Assembly: GCA_004555425.1 (NCBI GenBank)
Contig: SFID01000103.1
Coordinates: 1-9,520, forward strand
DNA from: Bacteroidales bacterium
GTDB taxonomy: Bacteria; Bacteroidota; Bacteroidia; Bacteroidales; Bacteroidaceae
DNA: 9,520 bases
Reading direction: 5' to 3'
The position numbers and the translations under genes are program-made. Below are positions 1-6,650 of this stretch, one piece after another. Every line of letters begins with the position of its first letter. Within the stretch, counting starts at the first letter, position 1. The notes below the pieces were generated by a model, which saw only the letters and a list, made by a program, of their open reading frames with translations, was not told where the DNA came from and ran no database searches.

Positions 1-17
1 TTATTTCCTGTTTATCG

Positions 18-144
18 CCTTGAAGAGGCTGTTGGCCTTCTGAAAGAAGGTGGTGTTAGGTTTTCGGGTGGGGCGTTAAGAGCTTGCTCTTATAAGACCT
101 AGCCGAAAACCTAACACCAGGGCGAAGCCCCAGACTCTTCAAGG
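18..144. other. Cloverleaf-like palindrome (four-way hairpin)
   Basis: Four nested inverted repeats fit a closed four-way junction. The closing stem is 18-31 with 131-144 (CCTTGAAGAGGCTG against CAGACTCTTCAAGG, 13 of 14 pairs). Arm 1 is 36-50 (CCTTC, loop TGAAA, GAAGG). Arm 2 is 51-119, with a perfect 17-bp stem (51-67 with 103-119), an internal loop, then TAAGAGC/GCTCTTA at 77-92 closed by a GCTTGC turn. Arm 3 is 120-130 (GGGC, GAA, GCCC). The right repeat copy has arms 2 and 3 intact and one strand of the closing stem (9413-9426). It is present as DNA on both strands, so it could act as a cruciform, a folded single strand or an RNA hairpin. Its role is unknown. Confidence 0.75.
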
Positions 145-230
145 GGTTTATCTTGGTTTTTGTCTTTCTAACCAGACCTTGGGCCTAAAATTTAGTTGGG
201 AGTTGTTTGCAAAGAAAACAACCTGAGTAG
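37..230 (+). repeat. Long inverted repeat, left copy
   Basis: This stretch is the reverse complement of 9327-9520, with 9 mismatches in 194 positions by hand alignment (about 95% identity) and no gaps. The match stops at about 230 on the inner side. On the outer side it is cut by the right edge of the window, so the full repeat may be longer, probably starting near 18 where a palindrome arm begins. The outer part (18-144) is strongly palindromic, while 145-230 is ordinary AT-rich sequence that is equally conserved. No open reading frame or transposase is inside. It may be an intergenic multi-copy element or the end of a non-autonomous mobile element; the sequence does not decide. Confidence 0.9.
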
Positions 231-415
231 TTGCCATTTCATAGGAGAAATACGTAGAAAAATCATGGAGACATCGTTTTGTGGGTATGTTAAAATTAGG
301 CAGATGGCTAAAAAACCGTTGTGGAAACGCCTTTTTCTATTGATTTTTTAATACATTTGCAGCCGAAATGCTAACTAGACTTGTCATTCTGTAAGAAAAA
401 ATTAGACAACGATAT
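231..415 (+). promoter_or_regulatory. Leader and likely promoter of the first gene
   Basis: This AT-rich gap leads into the gene at 416. TACATTTG at 352-359 is an exact match to the Bacteroidetes -7 element TAnnTTTG and would start transcription near 365, giving a leader of about 50 nt. No clear TTTG lies at the -33 position; only a T-run at 332-336 is near, so the promoter call is moderate. Just upstream, 311-336 forms a weak A-tract/CGTT-GTGGA-AACG/T-tract hairpin that could stop transcription entering from the left. No Shine-Dalgarno sequence precedes the start, as is normal for this phylum. Confidence 0.45.
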
Positions 416-3325
416 ATGAAAAGAACAATCCTCTCCGTGTTCTGTGCTGCTGCGTGTGCCATCCTGCCCGCCAGCGCAGACGAAATCTATTTTGAACAGG
501 GCTTCGACAACTCTGCCGACTTCGCCGAAGGGAGCAATATACCCACAGGCTGGTTGAGCGTGGGTCAATACGGCCTCTATCGCATGAAAGCCTCCGATTT
601 AGGCCTGCCCAGTCATTCGGGATCCTATGTCATGGGTACTGCTGTAACGGGTACCAACTATGCGAACGGCTCCGTCTATACGTCTGGCTTCGAACTCAAG
701 GGCGGCAAGCCCTGCACCATCTCCTTCTGGATGATAGGCCGTGGCGGTAGTCCTGCCTCTGTGCGCTACAATCAAATAAAGGTGACGGCTGGCACTGCCC
801 AGACGGCCGAGGCCCAGACCATTGAGTTGGGCATCACGTCCGCTCAGGCGCACGCCGACTGGACGCAATATTCCTTCACCTTTACCCCCGCAACCACGGG
901 CACTTATTATTTCGCCCTCAAGGTTGTGCCCAGAATGTTATCTTGCGGTTCGCTGGCCATTGACGATGTAGTCGTCGAAGGCGAAAGCCCCTCGGCCGTT
1001 GTGGCAGGCGAATTCAACACCCTCGGCGAGGTGCTCGCAGCCGGCTTTGACACCGAGGCCGAATATACCTTCAAGGGTGAAGCCATCGTTAGCCATTTTG
1101 ACGCTGCCTCGAACACGGCCTACCTCCAGGATGCTACGGCCGGTGCTGCCCTTGTGCTGCCCGCAGGCGTCAGCCTCGCAACGGGTGATAAAGTGAAGGA
1201 TGTGCCCTGTACCGTTGCCGTGAAGGATGGTGCCGCCACGCTGACACTCAACGCCCAGACCCTCGCGCCCACAGAGAGCGGTGTGGCCCTGCCCGCCACG
1301 CCCGTGACCATTGCCGAACTGGCCGCTGCGCCCGCTACGTACTTCGGAAAACTCATTGCCCTTGACGGCGTGCGCTTGCAGAATGTGGAAGCAGGCGACG
1401 TGTTTGAGGAAGACATGGAATACACCCTGGCCGACGAATCTGGCAATACGGCCGCGCTCCGCGTCTTTGCTGAGGGTGCGCTGCTCGATGAGGAAGCACC
1501 CACCGAGAAACTCAAGGTGACGGGCATCGCTACTTCCGCCACAGCGGCAGAAATCGCACCCCGCTCGTTTGACGACCTGGAAAAGTACAAAGAAGCCATC
1601 CAGCATCCCACCAAGGAAATGCCCTACCAGCAGTCCTTCGACAACGAAAACGAAGACTACGATGGCAGTAGCCAGTTGCCCACAGGATGGGCCTCTACGG
1701 GTAACGTGCCCTTCGTGACGGCCAATGTCAACGAACTGCTGGCTCATGGTGGTACTTATTACATGATTACGCCCGACAGCAACGCCCCGCGCAACGAGCG
1801 CACCTATACGCCGTTCTTCGATATGGAGGCTGGCAAGGAGTACATCATGACCTTCTACCTCTATATGCCCGGCGCGCGCACGGCCTCTGGTATGAACTAT
1901 ACCAATATGACCGTGACCGTTGGTCAGGAACAAGAAGCCGCTGCCCATACTACGCAGTTGCTGAGCATTGAGAACCAGTCGCTCACGAAGTGGACGCTGC
2001 AGACCGTTTCCTTCACACCGATGGTGACGGGCCAGTACTGCTTCGCCTTGAACCTCTCCTCCGAGAGCACGCAGGCAGGCTATGTGGCCGTGGACGATGT
2101 AATGGTACGCGAAGCCGGCGGCATCCTGCGCCCCACAGCCGACTTCAGCATCAGCACTTGGTTTGACGTGTACGAAAACAAACTGATGGCCTTCGACAAC
2201 GAGCCCGTACAGTTGACTAACCTCTCGGCCGAAGGCACCGAATACGAATGGAGCGTGCCCGGCGCTGTGCCCGAAACAAGCACCGACAAAGACCCCAAAT
2301 TCGTCTTCCCCACCGATGGCACCTACACCATCACGCTCAAGGTGAAGAACAGCAAGTATGAGAAGGAAACGACAAAGGAAATCTCCGTCTTCCATCCCGC
2401 AGAAAACCAACTGATGGGCATGATGAACTACAATCCTGCCGACGACAAAATGCTGTCGTTCTACGACGTGATGCCCACCTTCGCCACCGACCCCAACTTT
2501 GACTATATCAGCGGTCCTAACCACTACTACCGCCGCGTGGCACAGCGCTTCACCTTGCCCGCCGACCAGAAACTGAGCATCTCCAATCTCTCAACGTGGC
2601 TCGTGGCCTACTCGCGTATGAGTGCCTATACCACCGAGGACCGCAACCATCCCTTCACCTTCGCCTTCTATGGTGAAACGAACGGCCGCCTTGACGAGAG
2701 CAAATGTTTCGGCCGCAAGGTTTCGACCGTGGCCGACGAGTTTGGCACGATGGGTATCGGTTATGAGCATCCCAAGATGTGGGGTTTTGATTTCACCAAC
2801 AACAATATCACCGTGCAGGGCAACTTCTACATCGCTATGGAGTACGATGACAACTTCCCCATCGAATCGCCTGACCCCAACGTGACGCGCTCCTACGTGG
2901 CCTTCGGCCTTGCCAAGAGCAAAGCAGGCGTTTCGGGCATCCACGCCAAGCCCTACGCGCTGCCCGAAAACAGCAAAGCACAGGTGGACGGCCGCTGGTA
3001 CAACCTCAGCAGCATTGACCCGACCAAGTCCGACTACATCTTCAACCTCACCGTTTGGGGCTCCTTCTCCAAGGGCTATGTGCCCGACGGCATTGAGGGC
3101 GCAGCCGACGCAAAGCAGAAACTTGGCGCACTCGTAGCAGGCAGTCAGATTCAGATTGCCGGCACAGAGGCTGGCGAACGCGTTGTGCTCTTCGACCAGA
3201 CGGGTCGCATCGTTCGCACCGCCACGGCTGAGAGTTCGGCTTGCAGTCTGAGCACTGCTGGCCTGCCCGCTGGCATGTATATTGTATCGGGCCGCAACGG
3301 CGCTGTCAAGGTTGTGCTGAAATAA
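416..3325 (+). CDS. Multidomain secreted protein, jelly-roll and PKD modules, T9SS sorting domain
   Basis: This 969-residue protein begins with a clear signal peptide (MKRTILSVFC..., cleavage near residue 21, ASA-DE). Residues 24-188 and 402-567 are two copies of one module. Both start with E-x-x-x-x-QxFDN and PTGW and end in a Y/F-FAL strand followed by a (A/V)(V/I)DDV motif, the pattern of choice-of-anchor J or carbohydrate-binding-like jelly rolls. Between them, about 198-388 resembles an OB-fold-like Bacteroidetes surface domain (YLQDATAG). Residues 573-658 are PKD-like (tADFS, yeWsvPG, GTYTITLKVKN). Residues 660-887 are another β-rich module. The C-terminus (about 905-969; VVLFDQTGRIV, LPAGMYIV, ending KVVLK) is a T9SS type A sorting domain, so the protein should cross the outer membrane and be anchored or released. 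No catalytic motif is seen. Adhesion or glycan/protein binding is inference. It lies just upstream of a second T9SS cargo. Confidence 0.85.
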   Translation: MKRTILSVFCAAACAILPASADEIYFEQGFDNSADFAEGSNIPTGWLSVGQYGLYRMKASDLGLPSHSGSYVMGTAVTGTNYANGSVYTSGFELKGGKPCTISFWMIGRGGSPASVRYNQIKVTAGTAQTAEAQTIELGITSAQAHADWTQYSFTFTPATTGTYYFALKVVPRMLSCGSLAIDDVVVEGESPSAVVAGEFNTLGEVLAAGFDTEAEYTFKGEAIVSHFDAASNTAYLQDATAGAALVLPAGVSLATGDKVKDVPCTVAVKDGAATLTLNAQTLAPTESGVALPATPVTIAELAAAPATYFGKLIALDGVRLQNVEAGDVFEEDMEYTLADESGNTAALRVFAEGALLDEEAPTEKLKVTGIATSATAAEIAPRSFDDLEKYKEAIQHPTKEMPYQQSFDNENEDYDGSSQLPTGWASTGNVPFVTANVNELLAHGGTYYMITPDSNAPRNERTYTPFFDMEAGKEYIMTFYLYMPGARTASGMNYTNMTVTVGQEQEAAAHTTQLLSIENQSLTKWTLQTVSFTPMVTGQYCFALNLSSESTQAGYVAVDDVMVREAGGILRPTADFSISTWFDVYENKLMAFDNEPVQLTNLSAEGTEYEWSVPGAVPETSTDKDPKFVFPTDGTYTITLKVKNSKYEKETTKEISVFHPAENQLMGMMNYNPADDKMLSFYDVMPTFATDPNFDYISGPNHYYRRVAQRFTLPADQKLSISNLSTWLVAYSRMSAYTTEDRNHPFTFAFYGETNGRLDESKCFGRKVSTVADEFGTMGIGYEHPKMWGFDFTNNNITVQGNFYIAMEYDDNFPIESPDPNVTRSYVAFGLAKSKAGVSGIHAKPYALPENSKAQVDGRWYNLSSIDPTKSDYIFNLTVWGSFSKGYVPDGIEGAADAKQKLGALVAGSQIQIAGTEAGERVVLFDQTGRIVRTATAESSACSLSTAGLPAGMYIVSGRNGAVKVVLK

Positions 3326-3336
3326 GACTTCCGTAC

Positions 3337-3414
3337 ATAGGTAGGTTCTATAAATTTGTTTCAAAGGGAGAAGATTTTCTACCTTTATCTTGAAACGAAA
3401 TTATAGAACCTATC
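3337..3414. repeat. Palindromic intergenic repeat, copy A
   Basis: This is a long imperfect inverted repeat between the first two genes. The left arm 3342-3364 pairs with 3390-3412 at 21 of 23 positions (outer part TAGGTTCTATAA, inner part TTTCAA). The centre is variable but ends in TCTACCTT. A second copy with the same arms is at 8882-8971. It lies right after the stop codon of gene 1, so as RNA it could fold into a 23-bp stem and act as a terminator or as an mRNA-stabilising hairpin. There is no U-tract directly after it, so read-through into the next gene is possible. Confidence 0.8.
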
Positions 3415-3448
3415 TTATTTCCAGTATTGAAAACTCCCCCATATTATT

Positions 3449-6307
3449 ATGAAACGCATCATTCTCTCCGCTCTTGCCGCGCTCCTCTTTTGCGCCGCAC
3501 AGGCCATGCCCGCCTATCCCGGATTGATTCAGGCCAAGCAGCCCGACGGCCGCATCGTTAGCCTTTATCTGCACGGCGATGAGCACCACCATTGGGCCAG
3601 CACGCCCGATGGCTATACCCTTCTGCGCGATGACCTAGGCTTCTGGGCCTTTGCCGAGCGCGACGCACAGGGATTCCTCCAGCCCTCGGCCCTTCGCTAC
3701 GAAGGCAGCAGTGCGCCCGCCATTCGCGCAGGTATTCCTGCCCGCCTCACTGGCAGTGCGCCTGCCGTGACCGAACTCGCCACGCAGCCCTCGGCCAGTC
3801 TGAAAGGGCCGCGTCGCGCCAAGAATTTGCAGATTACCACTTCCTTTCCCACCAAAGGCAAACGCAAACTTCTGCTCCTGCTCATCAACTTCAACGACAC
3901 GGAAACCACCTACACGCAGGAGGATTTCCAGCACCTGATGAACCAGGAGAACTACAAAGGTATCGGTTCCTTCCGCGACTATTACCTCGAGCAGAGTTAC
4001 GGACAACTGGACATCGAAACCACTGTGACACCCTGGATCAAGGTAAACGGTAACAAAAGATTCTACAATACCGAAAATGCCCACGAACTCATTATTGAGG
4101 CCCTCCGCATCGTGGCCGACCAAATCAACATTGCCGATTTCGACAACGATGGCGATGGTATTCTCGACGGTCTGGCCGTTTTCCATCAGGGAGAAGGTCA
4201 GGAGATGACGGGAAGCAGTGCCGATATTTGGTCTCACAGTAGCGAAATTTACGGTTATTCTGTGGGCGGCATCGTAATCAATCGCTATACCATCCAGCCC
4301 GAGATTGGTCGCGAGGGTGCTATGAGCAATATCGGCGTTATTTGTCACGAGTTTTGCCACAACCTTGGCTCGCCCGACTTCTACGACACCGATTACGGCG
4401 CAAGCGGCGGCGAGTACGGCGGAACAGGAGTCTGGGACATCATGGGCGGCGGCGGATGGAACGGAAACAGCGGCGACCGTCCCGCTCCCATTAACATGTG
4501 GCAGAAGATTCAACTAGGATGGGTCACTCCTGAGACGCTTACCACGACAACCCGCATCAGCGATATGCCCTCGGCTTACAGTTCGCCGACAGCCTATTGC
4601 GTCAACACAACTACGCCGGGCGAATATTTTATTATTGAGAACTGTCAGCGCGAGGGCCAATTCAATTCCGCGCTGCCTGGCAGCGGTATGCTGATTTACC
4701 ATGCCGACGAAACGCTCATTTCGCAGCGCGTCCTTCCCGGCACACTCAACGCGCTCTATCCGCAGGCTATGTACACCGTTTGCGCCGATGCGGGCCGCGA
4801 TCCCAACGAATACAGTTCCTCTTACGGCGACCTGACGAAGCCCGGCGCACCTTTCCCCGGCTCAGGCCGCAAGACGGAGTTCTCCGACAACACGCTGCCC
4901 TCCTCTAAGTCGCGCGCAGGCCGCCGCTCGTATTTCTCGATTTCGCAGATAGCAGAATCTGGCGGCAAAGTCTCTTTCCAGTACACCGCTCTGAGCGTTC
5001 CGCCCGCACCTCGCGACTTCAAGGCCGAGGCCATGCGCGGCAGTGTTCAGCTCACTTGGAGCGCTCCTGCCGCCAACGGCACTTACCAGAGCCCGAAGCA
5101 ATATACGATTTACAGAAACAACGAGAAAATTGCCACAACCACTTCGCTGTCCTACTATGACGCATCGCCGAGCAACGATGGCCTTCTCAATTATGAGATA
5201 GATGCCACGTACAGCGACGGCAACGTTTCGCCCGTGGCCACACATATCATCAAGTTGCCGCTCAACAACGTGGAGGGCATCACGGCCCTGCGCGAGGATG
5301 GCACGACAACCAATACGCTGCGCTGGACCCTTGGCGACCGTCTCACACGTATTGACCTCACACCCGGCCTTGGCGAATACAATATCCTGCACCTCAGCGG
5401 CATTGATTCGCTTGACTATGTGCAGCGCTTCTCGGCCGAAGATCTTATCGTATATAAGGGAGCGAAGATTACGGCAGTCAATATTTTCCCCTTGACTTAC
5501 CCTGCCACGTCCAGTTATGAGGTGCGCGTATGGCAAACGGACAAGAACGGCGAAAATCCCACCATTGTCGCGCGCCGCAAAGCCGAAGAATTTGGCGCAA
5601 GTGCCTGGACGCGCGTCGGCTTGACCGAACCTGTGACCATTATCAAGGGACGTACCTATTATATAGGCGCACATGTGAAGAGCACAAGCAAGCAGTTGGA
5701 ACTCATGACCGACATCGGCCCCTACCAGAACGGCGGTTGCCTTCTCAAGTCGGGCGACACGTGGGAGGAAGCCCAAGACCCGCAAGGCCATTGGTACATC
5801 AGTGCTGAGTTATCCTATCCCACGCCAAAATCTGTCACTGCCATTACGGGTCTGGATGAGGTTGTGACGGACCCCTCTTGCCAGTTGCAATTCCCCATCG
5901 GCTTCCGCATCTACCGCGATGGCCACGAGGTGGGCACAACGGGCAACCTCCTCTTCCTGGATACGAATGCCCCTGCCGGCGCTCATAAATACGGCATCGC
6001 AGCCCTCTTCCGCGGCGGCAGCGAGACGGTTCCCATAACCTACCAATTCGATGGCAACACCACCACGGGCATTGACGAGGCTCCCGCAGCCCTTTCCGCC
6101 GCCCGCCTGCACCTTTCGGCGGCCCGCACCCTTGCCCTGACAAACGCATGGGGCACAGCCGAGGTCTTCTCCGCCGCAGGCCTGCTTGTACATCAGAGTG
6201 CGGTGGCCGGCCAAGCCCAGTTGCAAGTTTCAGCGCCCGGTATTTATATGGTGCGCCTTGTTGCAGCCGACGGCACAGTTCGCGTGTGGAAGGTTCTGGT
6301 GAAGTAG
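3449..6307 (+). CDS. M6-family zinc metalloprotease with T9SS sorting domain
   Basis: This is a 952-residue secreted endopeptidase. Residues 1-19 are a signal peptide (cleavage near AQA-MPAYPG). About 20-120 is the usual M6 pro-region (DGRIVSLYLHGDEHHHWAS). The catalytic domain is about 135-515. It has SFRDYYLEQSYGQLDIE at 174-190 and a Ca-binding-like DNDGDGILDG loop at 232-241. The zinc motif is HEFCHNLGSPDFYD at 300-313 (HExxHxxGxxD: His300, His304, Glu301 catalytic). WDIMGGGGWN at 329-338 is the Met-turn type motif. A fibronectin III-like module follows (518-600), then a β-sandwich region (615-790) and a partial Fn3-like repeat (about 815-865). The C-terminal sorting domain (about 885-952; AEVFSAAGLLV, GIYMVRLV, ending KVLVK) routes it through the T9SS. 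All metal ligands are present, so it should be active. Substrate is unknown. The start is chosen for the signal peptide; no Shine-Dalgarno is present. Confidence 0.93.
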   Translation: MKRIILSALAALLFCAAQAMPAYPGLIQAKQPDGRIVSLYLHGDEHHHWASTPDGYTLLRDDLGFWAFAERDAQGFLQPSALRYEGSSAPAIRAGIPARLTGSAPAVTELATQPSASLKGPRRAKNLQITTSFPTKGKRKLLLLLINFNDTETTYTQEDFQHLMNQENYKGIGSFRDYYLEQSYGQLDIETTVTPWIKVNGNKRFYNTENAHELIIEALRIVADQINIADFDNDGDGILDGLAVFHQGEGQEMTGSSADIWSHSSEIYGYSVGGIVINRYTIQPEIGREGAMSNIGVICHEFCHNLGSPDFYDTDYGASGGEYGGTGVWDIMGGGGWNGNSGDRPAPINMWQKIQLGWVTPETLTTTTRISDMPSAYSSPTAYCVNTTTPGEYFIIENCQREGQFNSALPGSGMLIYHADETLISQRVLPGTLNALYPQAMYTVCADAGRDPNEYSSSYGDLTKPGAPFPGSGRKTEFSDNTLPSSKSRAGRRSYFSISQIAESGGKVSFQYTALSVPPAPRDFKAEAMRGSVQLTWSAPAANGTYQSPKQYTIYRNNEKIATTTSLSYYDASPSNDGLLNYEIDATYSDGNVSPVATHIIKLPLNNVEGITALREDGTTTNTLRWTLGDRLTRIDLTPGLGEYNILHLSGIDSLDYVQRFSAEDLIVYKGAKITAVNIFPLTYPATSSYEVRVWQTDKNGENPTIVARRKAEEFGASAWTRVGLTEPVTIIKGRTYYIGAHVKSTSKQLELMTDIGPYQNGGCLLKSGDTWEEAQDPQGHWYISAELSYPTPKSVTAITGLDEVVTDPSCQLQFPIGFRIYRDGHEVGTTGNLLFLDTNAPAGAHKYGIAALFRGGSETVPITYQFDGNTTTGIDEAPAALSAARLHLSAARTLALTNAWGTAEVFSAAGLLVHQSAVAGQAQLQVSAPGIYMVRLVAADGTVRVWKVLVK

Positions 6308-6327
6308 ATGTAGCAGCGTGCTTTTTG

Positions 6328-6385
6328 ATAAATTTTGGGGACGCAGTGCACCTTTGTTGAAAAGGTCGCTGCGTCCCCAATTTAT
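6328..6385. terminator. Strong hairpin between convergent genes, likely terminator
   Basis: ATAAATT-TTGGGGACGCAG (6328-6346) pairs with CTGCGTCCCCAATTTAT (6369-6385), giving about 17 bp with a small bulge. An inner stem is ACCTTT/AAAGGT (6350-6355 with 6361-6366, loop GTTGA). It lies 20 bp after the stop of the protease gene and between convergent genes, the right place for a bidirectional terminator. No clean U-tract follows on either strand, so it may instead be a 3' end-stabilising hairpin or another intergenic palindrome. Confidence 0.65.
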
Positions 6386-6386
6386 A

Positions 6387-6412
6387 CAGCAGTCTGCTGC
6401 TGCGTTGAAACG
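6387..6412 (-). repeat. GTTTCAACGCAGC hairpin, copy 1
   Basis: On the minus strand this reads GTTTCAACGCAGC, then two bases fewer than the copy at 8763-8789, then GACTGCTG. In both copies the bases after GTTTCAAC fold into a short hairpin (here CAGCAG, loop CAGA, CTGCTG). The two copies face each other and flank the TonB receptor gene. A 13-mer match alone would be expected about once by chance at this length; the shared second block and shared hairpin make relatedness more likely but not certain. Confidence 0.4.
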
Positions 6413-6434
6413 ATGATTGCTTTGTAGTTTGCGC

Positions 6435-6650
6435 TTAACGAGGGTGCTGGAAATCAGTTTGCGATGTGTTCACGGCAGTCGTACAGTAGGCTTTGTTTTC
6501 CATGAAGAAGTGCAGCAGGCGCGTGTCTGGATGAAAAGCATCAAGATACCGTGCGAGAGCGGTGAAGACGTCCAGACAGACAGGATTTTCTGCCTTATCA
6601 TGAAACTGATTTACAGGAGCCGTCTTAAAGCGTAAGGCTTCCGCCCACCA
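6435..6650 (-). pseudogene. Open frame, possible gene remnant, unrecognised
   Basis: A minus-strand frame is open for 71 codons, between TGA at 6651-6653 and TAA at 6435-6437. It overlaps the last codons of the TonB receptor gene in another frame. Its middle reads like real protein (CLDVFTALARYLDAFHPDTR followed by LLHFFMENKAYC), with balanced amino-acid use. There is no ATG, GTG or TTG near its upstream end; the only internal ATG (MENKAYC) leaves about 22 codons. So it is either the 3' remnant of a decayed gene, now lying behind the receptor gene, or a chance open frame. I recognise no family. The opposite-strand frame over the same bases (6417-6635) looks less protein-like. Confidence 0.25.

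Noticed and set aside
18..144. tRNA gene, suggested by the cloverleaf shape
   Set aside because: The arm lengths, the 69-base central arm and the lack of TTC/D-loop motifs do not fit a tRNA.
938..2524. 528-codon open frame on the minus strand inside gene 1
   Set aside because: It is fully antisense to a protein with clear domains, its translation is low-complexity (Gly, His, Val, Arg rich), and no start region or neighbour supports it. It follows from GC-rich third positions.
2591..3364. 257-codon minus-strand frame over the end of gene 1
   Set aside because: It is antisense to the sorting domain and adjacent module, which are clearly coding on the plus strand.
3635..5791. Minus-strand frames of 292 (3635-4513) and 309 (4862-5791) codons inside the protease gene
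   Set aside because: They are antisense to the M6 catalytic and Fn3 regions, with no recognisable domain; they are shadow frames.
6417..6635. 72-codon plus-strand frame in the convergent gap
   Set aside because: The translation is not protein-like compared with the minus frame over the same bases, there is no promoter, and it crosses the end of the receptor gene.
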